The notes: a model not told the origin generated them from the letters alone. A DNA stretch of 64,000 nt from an uncultured Selenomonadaceae bacterium (GCA_902778455.1 CACYXR010000014.1:31999-95998); one strand, 5' to 3'; positions 1-8,964 are shown, counted from the stretch's first letter. Made by a program: numbers and translations.

Positions 1-1340
1 GGCGTCGCATCAAGATCGGCGGGGAAATGCGGCGTTGCCAGCGTGGGCATGACCAGAGCGATGCAGCCCTTCTCGAAGACCTTCTGCTGGACGTCCCGGT
101 GCAGCTTCACCAGCATCATTTCTGCGTTCACCTGATCCTGCGGAGTCAGCTTGCCCGCATACGTCTCCAGATTCCTCACGTACGAGCTGAATTTGTCGCG
201 ATGCTGCTCCAAACCGTCGAAAATGGCGTACATGCTTGTCGACATGAGCCCCTTGAAATAGGTCGGCATGAAGCTTTCGGCGCTGAGGTCGAGCTCTATC
301 ACTTCAACCTGCGCTCCGGCCTCCTCTAGCGCCGCCACTGCGGCGTCTATGGCATGGTCGGATTCCTGGCTCAGGCCGCCCTGGAGCCAGTTCTTGAAGT
401 AAGCGACGGCGACCTTCTGCCCCTGGATTGGAGCGTATTCCTGGGGATAGTCCAGCTTGGGACGAATCGAGGCATGAATCAGCGGACTGGGACCGGCAAT
501 GACGTCCTGCATGAGCGCCATGTCGGCAAAAGTGCGGGCCATCGGGCCTAAGGTTTCGTAGGTGTTGTCCGACGTAGCTACACGGCCGTACGGCGGCTTG
601 AAGCCGTACACCCCGTTCATGGAGGAGGGAATGCGGATGGAGCCGCCCATGTCGGAACCGGTGGCCAGCGTGCAGAAGCCCGCGGCCAGCGCCGCGCCCG
701 AACCGCCGGACGATCCGCCGGTGCCGTAATAGAGGTTCCACGGATTGCGGCTGACGCCGTAGAGGCGCGACCATGTCATGGGGCTGAGGTACTGCTCGGG
801 TACCGTCGTCTGGAAGACAAATATTGCGCCCTCATTACGGAGTTTCTGAATCATGGCGCCGTCGTCGGCGCACACCTCGCGGTCCTTCAGGAGAAGGGAC
901 GCGGCGTCGACGCGCCATCCCTTAACTTCATTCTCGTCCTTGACGCCGACGGTAATCCCTTCCAGCCTGCGTGCAGTGCCGTTCCGGTAGCGTTCGTCGG
1001 CCTCCTTTGCCAGCTTCCTGGCCTCGTCAAAGTTGTCGAAGGTGATGGCATTGACCTTGCCGGCATTGAACGTGTCCAGCTCGTTTACCAAATCCCGACG
1101 CGATACGTTGTATTCGCCGTTGTACTTCTTTACACGGCTGATTTGTGCTTCCAGCACTTCGCTGGGCGTTACCTCGCCTTTTTCAAACAGTTCTATGAGC
1201 TGTACGGCAGGCATGTATGCCAGCTCTTCCTCCGAATACTTCGACTCGGCAAAAACTGCATTTGCGCCTGATGCAAAAAACGTAATCAGCACTGCTGCCA
1301 TGAACGCGAATAGTGCTTTCCTGAAAAAATACCTGTTCAT
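1..1340 (-). CDS. Exported amidase (amidase signature family), 3' end outside window
   Basis: The minus-strand frame opens with ATG at 1340 and is still open at base 1, so about 446 residues of the N-terminal and central part are present and the C-terminus is missing. The protein begins with a signal peptide (MNRYFFRKALF, a hydrophobic core, then an ANAVFA cleavage region). A glycine/serine-rich block GTGGSSGGSGAALAAG (about residue 200) is the amidase signature that carries the cis-Ser and nucleophile Ser of the Ser-Ser-Lys triad; the VGVKDE block near residue 130 fits the catalytic Lys. Family members hydrolyse amides; the substrate cannot be told from sequence. Export suggests an extracytoplasmic substrate such as a peptide or N-acyl amide. 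It lies head-to-tail behind another exported amide hydrolase (1402-2577), so a shared task is plausible but inferred. Confidence 0.9.
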   Translation of the reverse strand, partial: MNRYFFRKALFAFMAAVLITFFASGANAVFAESKYSEEELAYMPAVQLIELFEKGEVTPSEVLEAQISRVKKYNGEYNVSRRDLVNELDTFNAGKVNAITFDNFDEARKLAKEADERYRNGTARRLEGITVGVKDENEVKGWRVDAASLLLKDREVCADDGAMIQKLRNEGAIFVFQTTVPEQYLSPMTWSRLYGVSRNPWNLYYGTGGSSGGSGAALAAGFCTLATGSDMGGSIRIPSSMNGVYGFKPPYGRVATSDNTYETLGPMARTFADMALMQDVIAGPSPLIHASIRPKLDYPQEYAPIQGQKVAVAYFKNWLQGGLSQESDHAIDAAVAALEEAGAQVEVIELDLSAESFMPTYFKGLMSTSMYAIFDGLEQHRDKFSSYVRNLETYAGKLTPQDQVNAEMMLVKLHRDVQQKVFEKGCIALVMPTLATPHFPADLDAT

Positions 1341-1401
1341 TCACTATACCTCCCATTACGATTCGGCTCTGTCAGCTTCAAAGGGGACACAATGAATTTC
1401 A

Positions 1402-2577
1402 TTAATCCAGCTTGAAGTCGTAATGCCTGGAATAATCCTCCTGGATGTTCAAGCGGAGCGTCCTGTTCGCCAGGTCGTAAACCGCCGTGTGCCATGTCTG
1501 CCAGAAGTTATTGGGCTGGATGTTCCTGTCGTGCATCTTGTAGGTATCAATGCAGGCCTGAATAACCGGGGTGAAATCCATCGGCGCGCTTGCGATTGTC
1601 AGATTTCCGTCGGTAAACTCCGTGTACCAGAACGGATTTGTATCAGATTCATAAGCCTGGGTATATTTCACACGCTCCATCAAGCGGGCCATGCCTTCAG
1701 CGGATTCTCCGCCCTCCGCGTAATGTTCCTTCAGGATGGCGTAACGCTCAACTCCGCAGGCATGAGGCGTAAGGACGGGGAAGTTCTCATAGGTTTTGCC
1801 CGCTGCTGTCTGCCCTTTCTGCGCCGCGAACTTGGAGTACCTGGAGTAGCTGCCGTAGTTGACATAGAAATTGGTCATGATTTTGTCCGTGTCGTTTCTG
1901 GCAACAAGCTCGCCGTCAATGCATTCAATGATATACGTCTCTTTCTCGTCGGAGAGCATCCAGTGAAGCCCCCAGGTGCCATAGCCGCCGTAAATGTCCA
2001 TATTCTTCAGCAGCTCTACGCCATGAGCGGCGGATGTTGCGTGATCCAGAACGTAGCGGACTACGGAGACGGCATGGATGCGCGGTTTTCCGTAATTGGT
2101 GGAGCGAAGCGTGGCGAAGTCCAGATCGACGGCGGGACAAACGTTGCAGTTCATGGCCACGCCGTTTTCATTGATGCCGTCAAAAGTCAGGTTCGGCAAT
2201 GCGAGCAGCTGAGATTCCGAAACCTTGTCAACTTCATTGGATTTCAGCGTGAGAATCGCGGCCAGTCCTATGCTTGCATAACGTCCTTCTTTTGCGGCAA
2301 CCTTGATCACGAATTCCGGCACGTCTGCGTAATCCAGATCCAAATTGCGGCCGTAGAAGTTTCCGTTGCGTACGGCGGAGCATGCGAAGCCGGTTTTGAC
2401 CTGCTCGCCTGTCGAGAGGTCAACCGGATAGTCGGTGTACTCCATGTAGTACAAGTAATTATCCAACTTCTTCGGAGCCGTGAATGAGGCCGCCTGCGCC
2501 GCTGAAACGCAAACGGCGAAACTGAACGCCATAAGCGCTGTCAAAAAGAGCCGGAACGCTTTTTTAGAGATAGTCAT
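1402..2577 (-). CDS. Exported linear-amide Ntn hydrolase (choloylglycine hydrolase/penicillin V acylase family, C59)
   Basis: 391 residues with ATG at 2577 behind a strong SD (GGAGGAG). Residues 1-29 are a signal peptide ending AAQA. Family members use an N-terminal Cys freed by processing; here the likely nucleophile is Cys66 in TGFACSAVRNGNFYGRNLD, with the Arg-Asn-x-Asp block (R77, N78, D80) that follows the Cys in bile-salt hydrolases and penicillin acylases. The WGLHWMLSDEKETYIIE segment is also typical. Removing residues up to 65 would leave a propeptide between the signal peptide and Cys66, as in exported acylases. Bile-salt hydrolase, penicillin V acylase and N-acyl-homoserine-lactone acylase are all possible activities. 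It precedes the exported amidase on the same strand with a 61-bp gap. Confidence 0.88.
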   Translation of the reverse strand: MTISKKAFRLFLTALMAFSFAVCVSAAQAASFTAPKKLDNYLYYMEYTDYPVDLSTGEQVKTGFACSAVRNGNFYGRNLDLDYADVPEFVIKVAAKEGRYASIGLAAILTLKSNEVDKVSESQLLALPNLTFDGINENGVAMNCNVCPAVDLDFATLRSTNYGKPRIHAVSVVRYVLDHATSAAHGVELLKNMDIYGGYGTWGLHWMLSDEKETYIIECIDGELVARNDTDKIMTNFYVNYGSYSRYSKFAAQKGQTAAGKTYENFPVLTPHACGVERYAILKEHYAEGGESAEGMARLMERVKYTQAYESDTNPFWYTEFTDGNLTIASAPMDFTPVIQACIDTYKMHDRNIQPNNFWQTWHTAVYDLANRTLRLNIQEDYSRHYDFKLD

Positions 2578-2770
2578 TGGATCTCCTCCTCGTATAGAAT
2601 TTTAACCCTGCGCGGGCTCAATACCAGTTTATTTTTGTTTGATATTTTAGTCAACGGGGGTTCCAGATTGTCACACCTTACTATTATTTAATGAACAGAT
2701 CCAAAACATGGGACGGCGTAAAAGCGGCAGAACGGTTGAATCCGTGATACGCACCTGAACCATGATGATA

Positions 2771-2815
2771 AAATAAACGAGCCATACAGACATGGAATGT
2801 ATGACCCGTTTATTT
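2771..2815 (-). terminator. Probable rho-independent terminator after larA
   Basis: AAATAAACG pairs with CGTTTATTT and an inner CATACA pairs with TGTATG. Read on the minus strand the stem is followed by TTTTAT. It lies downstream of larA and the repeat element. The rest of 2578-2831 is AT-rich, with no gene recognised. Confidence 0.6.
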
Positions 2816-2831
2816 CCTCAACTTATCCTTT

Positions 2832-2994
2832 AGGAATCACTGATTAAGTCAATTCGTGCATCTGGCGAGAGATTTTTTCGACTGTCTAGGAAAAGACCTC
2901 GAAGGCGTAGCATCGCTACGTCGAGAGGGGATTTGACGACGGCAGTCGGAAAAAGATCCGTCAGAGGCGCGGAGGGACTTATTCAGTGGTTCCT
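2832..2994. repeat. MITE-like element, copy 1 (short form)
   Basis: A 163-bp element bounded by imperfect terminal inverted repeats: left end GGAATCACTGATTAAGTC, right end GACTTATTCAGTGGTTCC. Subterminal arms (TTTTTTCGACTGTC against GGCAGTCGGAAAAA) and a central CTCGAAGGCGTAGC/GCTACGTCGAG hairpin make it almost one long foldback. There is no coding capacity. A second, longer copy sits at 39989-40228. The right terminus overlaps the 3' end of larA and supplies its stop codon and last codons. MITE nature is inferred from the ends and the two copies; no related transposase is in the window. Confidence 0.75.
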
Positions 2995-4262
2995 TTATAC
3001 AGCGGCACAGTCAGGCTGCCCGTCGGCATCAGCGTTACCGTGTAGTCCTTGCCGACATACTGCTCCGCGAGCTTCAGCGCCTCGTCCACCTCGTCCACCG
3101 CCGCCGTGAACAGCATATCCTTCGCAAGCTGCTTGTCGAGCGCCGTCACGAGGATGAATTTCGCCTTCTTCATCAGGCGAGTGACCGCATACGCCTTGTT
3201 CGCGCCGATCACGAAGCGTTTTTCCAGTTCCTTTTCGATGGCCTCCGGCGAACCGAGGCGCTTGCACGTCTCTTCGAGGACCTTGCTGCCGCTGCCCTCT
3301 TCGCACTCGGCGAGCAGGATGACCACGCCGCCCTCGCGCACCGCCAGCGACGCGTTGTCCATCGTCTTCTGCATCTGATAGACGTTGATATCCTTCGGAT
3401 AACCGCCGCAGCTGACGATGACCACATCGGCCTCCTTCTCGATCGGCACGCCGTAGGTCGCGTCGACGAACTTGCAGGCCTCGATATGCGCTTTCACATA
3501 GTCGCCCGCGAACATTTTCAGGAAACGATGCTCGGCGTCGAGCACCGCGTTGAACAGGAACACGCTGCGCCCTTTCGCCCAAAGCGCGACGCCCTCCAAT
3601 TGATCGTCATAGACGGGATTACCCGCCGCCTTGCCGAGGCCGGCACGCGGATCCATCATGAAACTGTGGTTGTGGCGCACCGTCTCCATCGCCGCGCAGC
3701 CCGGGAGCACCGCTTTGCGTCCGCCGCCGTAGCCGCTGAAATAATGATGGACGATAGTGCCGGTCAGGATCACATGATCGCTGTGACAGATACGCTTATT
3801 GATCAGCACCGGCGTGAAAAAGCTCGTCGTGCCGAAATACTCGAAATCCTCGGGGATGTTGCAGTCGCTGTTGAACATCTTGATCCGCGAAGCAACCTCT
3901 TCGCCGACGCCCTCTTTCATTTCTTCTTCGGTCATCAGGCGGTGCGTGCCGAGGGAAAAGACGATCTGCATGTTCTCGTCGGGCACGCCGAGGCGGTTCA
4001 TCTCGTTGACCAACACCGGCATGAAATCGAAGCTGTTCGCCACGCGGGTCGGGTCGTTGCAGATAAACGTGACCGTATCGCCGGGCTTGACGATTTGGGA
4101 AAGCGGCGGCGTGCCGATCGGATGCTCGATGGCGTCCAGCACCGCCGCCTTGACGTCGGTCAGAAGCGGCTGCTTCGGCATTACGATTTCCTTGAGCACA
4201 CGGCTTTCGTCGAGAGAAAATTTCTTCGTCCCCCGCCCGTAATGAAAAGTGTACTCCTTCAT
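2979..4262 (-). CDS. larA: Nickel-dependent lactate racemase LarA family
   Basis: 427 residues, about the usual LarA length; ATG at 4262 is preceded by AAAGGAGATGATCTG. LarA interconverts D- and L-lactate (or related 2-hydroxy acids) using the nickel-pincer NPN cofactor. Supporting blocks are FICNDPTR near the N-terminus, the HHYFSGYGGGRKAVLPG segment with paired histidines, and HNHSFMMDPRAGLGKAAGNP. No larB, larC or larE cofactor genes occur here, so cofactor synthesis must be encoded elsewhere or this paralogue acts on another 2-hydroxy acid. The final residues (KGTTE) and the stop codon are encoded by the right end of the 2832-2994 repeat, so the native C-terminus has probably been altered slightly. 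Confidence 0.9.
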   Translation of the reverse strand: MKEYTFHYGRGTKKFSLDESRVLKEIVMPKQPLLTDVKAAVLDAIEHPIGTPPLSQIVKPGDTVTFICNDPTRVANSFDFMPVLVNEMNRLGVPDENMQIVFSLGTHRLMTEEEMKEGVGEEVASRIKMFNSDCNIPEDFEYFGTTSFFTPVLINKRICHSDHVILTGTIVHHYFSGYGGGRKAVLPGCAAMETVRHNHSFMMDPRAGLGKAAGNPVYDDQLEGVALWAKGRSVFLFNAVLDAEHRFLKMFAGDYVKAHIEACKFVDATYGVPIEKEADVVIVSCGGYPKDINVYQMQKTMDNASLAVREGGVVILLAECEEGSGSKVLEETCKRLGSPEAIEKELEKRFVIGANKAYAVTRLMKKAKFILVTALDKQLAKDMLFTAAVDEVDEALKLAEQYVGKDYTVTLMPTGSLTVPLYKGTTE

Positions 4263-4325
4263 CAGATCATCTCCTTTGTGTAGTGTAAAATAATTGAGTT
4301 TGCGGCAATCGTCACGTCACAAAAA

Positions 4326-4371
4326 CCTCATCCACCGCTAAAGCGGTCCCCCTTCCCCAGAGGGGAAGGCC
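4326..4371. repeat. REP-like double-hairpin repeat unit
   Basis: Contains ACCTCATCC, a CACCGCTAAAGCGGT hairpin and CCTTCCCCAGAGGGGAAGG. The same arrangement recurs at 44891-45007, 52252-52361, 54672-54811, 57507-57647 and partly at 63437-63464. It lies between larA and nnrD. Confidence 0.75.
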
Positions 4372-4375
4372 AATA

Positions 4376-5926
4376 TTATTCCCCGTTCTTCAGCCGCAGC
4401 CGCGCTCCCGGAAGGTTGTCGAGGATATCGCCCGCTACCAGTCCTTCCGCTTTTTCCTCCGCCGCCATGTCCCCGGCCAGGCCGTGCAGATAAACGCCGA
4501 GGACAGCCGCCGATTCCGCCCCCGCTTCATGGACCAGCCCTGCAATCGCGCCCGCCAGCACGTCGCCTGCGCCCGCCGTCGCCATCGACGGATTGCCCTT
4601 CGAAGTGAAGCAGACGCGCCCGTCGGGAAACGCCACAATCGTGCATTCGCTCTTGACGACCAGGATAGCCTGCCATTCGGCTGCCGCCTTGCGGGCGTAA
4701 GCGACAAGATTTTCCCGAAGCTGCGGCACCTTGATATCCAAAAGCTCCGCCAACTCGCCGAGGTGCGGCGTCATCAAAAGCGGCGCCCCCAGCTTCCTGA
4801 GTTCCTCCGTGTGCCCATGGAACGCATAGAGCGCGTCGGCGTCCAGTACCAACGGCATCTGCACGCGCGCGGAGATCTGCCGCACCATCGCGCAGGTCTC
4901 CGAGTCGCGGCCCAAACCAGGCCCGATCAGCACCACGTCGAATTTCGGCAGCAGCACGGAAAGCGCATCCACCGCCGACGTCCCCAGCACGCCGGGACGC
5001 AGCTCCGGCAGCGGACTCGTCATGACCTCGGTCGTTTTAGACGCCAAAATATCCGCTACCCCGTCCGCCGCAGCCACTGTGGAAATACCGGCTCCGGCCC
5101 GCAGCACCGCCGTCGAAGCCATTGCCGCCGCTCCCGTCATACCGCGCGAACCGGCCACCACCAGCACGCGCCCGCAGACGCCCTTGTGCACATCCGCCGC
5201 GCGCACCGGCAAAAGGTTTCGCACCGATGCATCGTCCATGTATTCCTGCATGATGCTCTTGTCATCCAAAAGCGCCTGCGGCAGGCTGATCGGATCGACG
5301 ACGATCTTGCCCGCGCACGCCGCGCCGGGGCAGAAAAAGAGTCCCGCCTTCGGCAATCCGAATGTGGCCGTCGTCTCCGCAATGATCGCCGCTCCATGCG
5401 CCGCGCCCGTGTTCGCGTCTACGCCGCTGGGAATGTCGATGGCGACTACATGGCGAGCCTCTTCGTTCACCATGCGAATCAGCCGCTCCTCCGTCTCCCG
5501 GAGCGGCCCTTTGACGCCCGTGCCGAGGATGCCGTCGAGCACGCCGTCCGAAAGCCGCAAATAAATCCTGAGCTTCTCCCAGTCCCGTTCCTCCGCCAGA
5601 GGACGAACGAGAATCCCCAGCTTTTTGCAAATCGCCAGGTTTTTCCGCGTCGCATCCTTGGAATGCTCGGCATTGCCAACGGTGTAAATCGCGAGCTTCG
5701 CGCCCCGGCTGAAAAGATGCCGCGCCGCCGCGAAGGCGTCACCGCCGTTGTTGCCGCTGCCCGCCAACACGCAGACCGTCCGCCCCTGCACCTCTCCCAA
5801 AAGCCCGGTCAGAGCGTCCGCCGCCGCGCGGCCCGCGTTCTCCATCAAAAGCGATTCGTCAATACCGTACATTTCTGCCGCCATCTTATCGATGCGCCGC
5901 ATTTCCTCAACCAAGGCAATTTTCAT
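4376..5926 (-). CDS. nnrD/nnrE: Bifunctional NAD(P)HX epimerase / ADP-dependent NAD(P)HX dehydratase
   Basis: 516 residues. The frame extends upstream, but ATG at 5926 has GGAGG just ahead and starts the conserved MKIALVEEMRRID. The N-terminal YjeF_N domain (about 1-215) carries GSGNNGGDAF and epimerises R/S hydrated NAD(P)H. The C-terminal ribokinase-like domain (about 230-516) carries GRVLVVAGSRGMTGAAAM, GPGLGRDSET and TAGAGDVLAG and dehydrates the S form with ADP. Together they repair damaged nicotinamide cofactors in the cytoplasm. It follows motB by 58 bp on the same strand and may be cotranscribed with motAB. The fused architecture is normal in bacteria. Confidence 0.95.
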   Translation of the reverse strand: MKIALVEEMRRIDKMAAEMYGIDESLLMENAGRAAADALTGLLGEVQGRTVCVLAGSGNNGGDAFAAARHLFSRGAKLAIYTVGNAEHSKDATRKNLAICKKLGILVRPLAEERDWEKLRIYLRLSDGVLDGILGTGVKGPLRETEERLIRMVNEEARHVVAIDIPSGVDANTGAAHGAAIIAETTATFGLPKAGLFFCPGAACAGKIVVDPISLPQALLDDKSIMQEYMDDASVRNLLPVRAADVHKGVCGRVLVVAGSRGMTGAAAMASTAVLRAGAGISTVAAADGVADILASKTTEVMTSPLPELRPGVLGTSAVDALSVLLPKFDVVLIGPGLGRDSETCAMVRQISARVQMPLVLDADALYAFHGHTEELRKLGAPLLMTPHLGELAELLDIKVPQLRENLVAYARKAAAEWQAILVVKSECTIVAFPDGRVCFTSKGNPSMATAGAGDVLAGAIAGLVHEAGAESAAVLGVYLHGLAGDMAAEEKAEGLVAGDILDNLPGARLRLKNGE

Positions 5927-5984
5927 GCTTTTTCCTCCAGTTCCTTGCAAAAAGGGCTGCCGCGCAACACGACAGCCCGTAGTT

Positions 5985-6782
5985 TTACTGTTTTGCGACC
6001 AGCGTGCCTTCCGCCATCTTGAAGGAACGCGCAATCATGATCTCGACGCGGCGGTTCCGCCTGCGCCCTTCCTCGGTATCGTTCGGCGCCACCGGACGGT
6101 ACTCGCTGTAACCGATTGCGCTGAACCGCGCCGGATTCAACGTCGAATTCGCAGCGAACAAGGCCTTCATGAACGTCATCGCGCGCGCCGACGAAAGCTC
6201 CCAATTCGACGGATACTGCGCCGTCGCAATCGGCACATTATCCGTGTGCCCGGAAATAATCACGCGCTCCGGAATCGCCGCGAGCAGTCCCGCCACCACC
6301 GGCACGATCATCTGCGACTCGCTGACCAGCTCCGCAGAACCGGACGGAAAAAGTGCCGTTTCCTTAATGCGGATCATCAGCCCTTCCTCGGTCAGCGTCG
6401 TCCGAAGCTCGTCCTTCAGATGGTTCGTCACAATGTACGAGTCCATCGTTTCCTTCAAATGTTCCAGCGTTTCGTTCTCTGCGAGATACGCACGGTTGCC
6501 GTCGTCAGCGCCGTCGCCGGTTCCGTCGCCGCTGCCGTTGCCTGCCTGCGGATACGTCATAAGGCCAAGTCCGGGCAGCAGTCCTCCGCCGCCCATACCG
6601 ATACCGAACGCCTTTCCGAACGCGGCGCCCATCGCCTGCGCCTTGCCGCCGTCAACCTTCGACATACAGAACAGGCAAAGGAACAATGCCAAAAGCAGCG
6701 TCATCAAGTCGGAATAAGGGAGCAGCCAAGCCTCGCCCGCTTCTTCTTCGTGAGGCGGGCCGTGTTTTTTCTTCTTCGCCAT
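5985..6782 (-). CDS. motB: Flagellar motor stator protein MotB
   Basis: 265 residues. A basic N-terminus and one transmembrane helix contain the proton-channel Asp25 in PYSDLMTLLLALF. The C-terminal OmpA-like peptidoglycan-binding domain has ISGHTDNVPI and NWELSSARAM. The linker includes a short Gly/Asp repeat (GNGSGDGTGDGADDGN). With MotA it forms the stator that couples ion flow to flagellar rotation and anchors to peptidoglycan. It starts 3 bp after motA, so the two are translationally coupled. The Asp and surrounding residues fit a proton-driven stator rather than a sodium type, a weak inference. Confidence 0.95.
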   Translation of the reverse strand: MAKKKKHGPPHEEEAGEAWLLPYSDLMTLLLALFLCLFCMSKVDGGKAQAMGAAFGKAFGIGMGGGGLLPGLGLMTYPQAGNGSGDGTGDGADDGNRAYLAENETLEHLKETMDSYIVTNHLKDELRTTLTEEGLMIRIKETALFPSGSAELVSESQMIVPVVAGLLAAIPERVIISGHTDNVPIATAQYPSNWELSSARAMTFMKALFAANSTLNPARFSAIGYSEYRPVAPNDTEEGRRRNRRVEIMIARSFKMAEGTLVAKQ

Positions 6783-6785
6783 TGA

Positions 6786-7562
6786 TTAACCCTCCGTCTT
6801 CAAACCTTCGCGCGCGGACTGCGGGATGAATACCATCAGCTTCGCCTCGATCGCCGTCGGCGAATCGCCCGCCTGGAGCGAAAGGATTCCTTCAATAATC
6901 ATACGCTTCTGGCTGATTTCCATTTCCGAGAACACCTTCAGCTTGTTCTCGAACGGAAGCCAAAGCACGTAGCCCGTATAGATACCGAGAATCGTCGCAA
7001 CGAACGCAGCCGCGATCGCGTGGCCGAGCTTGTCGATATCGTTCATGTTGCCGAGAGCCGCGATCAGACCGACCACGGCGCCCAAAACGCCCAGCGTCGG
7101 CGCGTAAGTACCGGCCTGCTTGAACACCGAGCGGCCTTCGGCGTGACGCGCCTGCATGACCGTCAGCTCCGCGTCCATGACGTCCGAAACGAACTCAGGA
7201 TCCATACCGTCGATGACCATGCCGAGTCCGGAGCGGAAGAACGGATCCTCGATCTCCTGCACCTTGCTTTCCAGGGCCAGAATACCTTCGCGGCGCGCAA
7301 TCTGCGAAAGCTCAACGAAGGTCTTCAGGAGCTCGCCCGGCTCCTTGAGCTGCGGACGATTGATAACCTTCTTGAAAAGGTTGGGAATATTTTTCATGTT
7401 CTCCATCGGGAAACCCGTGAAGAGACAGGAAATCGTGCCGCAAATGATGATCAGGAACGCCGCCGGATTATTCAAAGCCGACAAAGGAGCGCCCTTGATG
7501 ACCATACCGACGAAGATTGAAATCAAGCCCATGATAAGACCGACAATTGTTGATGTTTCCAA
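6786..7562 (-). CDS. motA: Flagellar motor stator protein MotA
   Basis: 258 residues with a TTG start at 7562 behind AGGAGAGG. There are four predicted membrane helices: METSTIVGLIMGLISIFVG, AAFLIIICGTISCLF, and a later pair including PTLGVLGAVVGLIAALG and FVATILGIYTGYVLWLPF. The cytoplasmic loop holds the ARREGILALE segment with charged residues that contact the rotor. It is the first gene of motA-motB. The 287-bp gap upstream to the divergent lysR gene must hold its promoter; no clear sigma-28 (FliA) promoter was recognised there. Confidence 0.95.
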   Translation of the reverse strand: METSTIVGLIMGLISIFVGMVIKGAPLSALNNPAAFLIIICGTISCLFTGFPMENMKNIPNLFKKVINRPQLKEPGELLKTFVELSQIARREGILALESKVQEIEDPFFRSGLGMVIDGMDPEFVSDVMDAELTVMQARHAEGRSVFKQAGTYAPTLGVLGAVVGLIAALGNMNDIDKLGHAIAAAFVATILGIYTGYVLWLPFENKLKVFSEMEISQKRMIIEGILSLQAGDSPTAIEAKLMVFIPQSAREGLKTEG

Positions 7563-7849
7563 AACAAGTCCTCTCCTTTTCGCTCAAAGAGCGCGGAAAA
7601 TCATGCGGCGCGGCTCCCTGCGCCCTGCCGCTTTAAAATAATCATTTCTTTACAGTCTATAGTGTAGCACAATCCTATTGATTATGCTAGGGGTTGTTGA
7701 TTTATTTTCGCAGAAACAAAAAAATCGAACGCTCCAAAAAAAATTATGGATTCCCAAAAGCGTATATGTTATAATTATAATCGAATAGATAAATGCTTCC
7801 TATGAACTCATAGAGAAGTATAAGCAAAAAAGAAAGTGTGTGAGCAAAA

Positions 7850-8740
7850 ATGACCAAAATCCCAATGGAGCTTCGGCAGCTTGAGTATTTCTGCATGGCC
7901 GCGAAGCTGCGGAACTTGACCCGCGCCGCCGCCGAGCTGAAAGTCTCCCAGCCGAACATCACCGTCGCCATCCAGAAGCTGGAATCGAGCCTCGGACTGC
8001 GGCTCTTTGACCGCAGCCAAAAGCAGTTCCTGCTGACAGCGGAAGGCGAAATCTTCCTGCGCCGCGTTGAGGACGCCCTCGACATCCTGCACGACGCTAT
8101 GCGCGAGCTCGACGATTACAAGAACCTCGAAAAGGGCAACATCCGCATCGGCATTCCGCCGATGATCGGCGCCTATCTTTTCCCGCGCATTTGCTCGGAC
8201 TTCCAGAAAATCTATCCCAATCTCTCCATCTGCCTTTACGAGGAAGGCTCGATGGCCATCCGGGAAAACCTCGAAGCCGGGGAACTGGACTTCGGCATCA
8301 TCATCCTGTCGGACATCCCCGCCGCGCTGAACACCTTCCCGATGTGCAGCTCCGAGCTGGTCACCTGCGTACCGAAGGACTCGCCGCTGGCCGCACGTTC
8401 ATCGCTGCGTCTTTCGGACTTCGACGGGCAAAACCTGATTGTCATGAAGCACGGCTCCTTCATCCGCCGTATGCTCTCCGACAAATTCGCCACCGAAGGC
8501 ATCTCGCCGAATATCGTCCTCGAATCGAACCAGATTGAAATCATCAAGCACTTGGTCGAAAACGGCATCGGCCTCGCGTGCCTGCTGGACTGTGTAACCC
8601 AGGACGCGCAAAATTTCCGCGTCCTGCCCTTCGAGCCCTCAAAGCGCTTCGACATCGGCCTGGCGTGGAAAAAGAGCCGCTACCTGTCAAAAGCCGCTTC
8701 CGCCTTCATGGATTTCTGCAAGGAAGCGTTGATCGAATAA
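7850..8740 (+). CDS. LysR-family transcriptional regulator
   Basis: 296 residues. An N-terminal winged helix-turn-helix is seen in MELRQLEYFCMAAKLRNLTRAAAELKVSQPNITVAIQKLE, followed by a type 2 periplasmic-binding-like effector domain (about 95-296). ATG at 7850 is used; an internal ATG at 7865 (MELRQLEYF) is closer to the usual LysR N-terminus and could be the true start, as neither has a strong SD. Divergent from motAB, but a link to motility is not supported. The effector is unknown. A hairpin terminator follows at 8755. Confidence 0.92.
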   Translation: MTKIPMELRQLEYFCMAAKLRNLTRAAAELKVSQPNITVAIQKLESSLGLRLFDRSQKQFLLTAEGEIFLRRVEDALDILHDAMRELDDYKNLEKGNIRIGIPPMIGAYLFPRICSDFQKIYPNLSICLYEEGSMAIRENLEAGELDFGIIILSDIPAALNTFPMCSSELVTCVPKDSPLAARSSLRLSDFDGQNLIVMKHGSFIRRMLSDKFATEGISPNIVLESNQIEIIKHLVENGIGLACLLDCVTQDAQNFRVLPFEPSKRFDIGLAWKKSRYLSKAASAFMDFCKEALIE

Positions 8741-8754
8741 GATACAAAAAGCGC

Positions 8755-8790
8755 AACTTCCGCATGCCGCAACGGCGTGCGGAAGTTTTT
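8755..8790 (+). terminator. Rho-independent terminator after lysR
   Basis: AACTTCCGCATGCCG pairs with CGGCGTGCGGAAGTT across a short loop and is followed by TTTTT. Confidence 0.85.
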
Positions 8791-8816
8791 CATTTTATTT
8801 TCAGGTTATGTTCCAT

Positions 8817-8832
8817 TGTTTCACGTGAAACA
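8817..8832. other. parS: parS centromere site 1
   Basis: TGTTTCACGTGAAACA is a perfect 16-bp palindrome and matches the chromosomal ParB/Spo0J site consensus. It is embedded in a longer direct repeat (TTTTCAGGTTATGTTC just upstream) shared with site 2. It binds ParB, which spreads and loads SMC for chromosome segregation. parS sites usually cluster near the replication origin. Confidence 0.9.
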
Positions 8833-8948
8833 TTTTTTCGGAAATTATTTTCCTCTTGCAGCTAATTTTTATATAACCAGGAACCTGAAATAGTTGTGAT
8901 TTCAAGGGTTTATATAAATTGTGCAAAAATTTTCAGGTTATGTTCGAA

Positions 8949-8964
8949 TGTTTCACGTGAAACA
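8949..8964. other. parS: parS centromere site 2
   Basis: A second perfect TGTTTCACGTGAAACA, 132 bp from the first and in the same flanking context (TTTTCAGGTTATGTTC upstream). The two lie in the 308-bp gap between the lysR terminator and pth, which otherwise shows only AT-rich sequence and the pth start region. Confidence 0.9.

Noticed and set aside
304..774. A 156-residue minus-strand open frame within the amidase gene
   Set aside because: It is out of frame with the amidase, which has the signal peptide and the signature motif; the composition (Arg, His, Gly-rich) is that of a shadow frame.
1423..2487. A long plus-strand frame opposite the C59 hydrolase
   Set aside because: It is antisense to a gene with clear family motifs and has no SD or recognisable domain.
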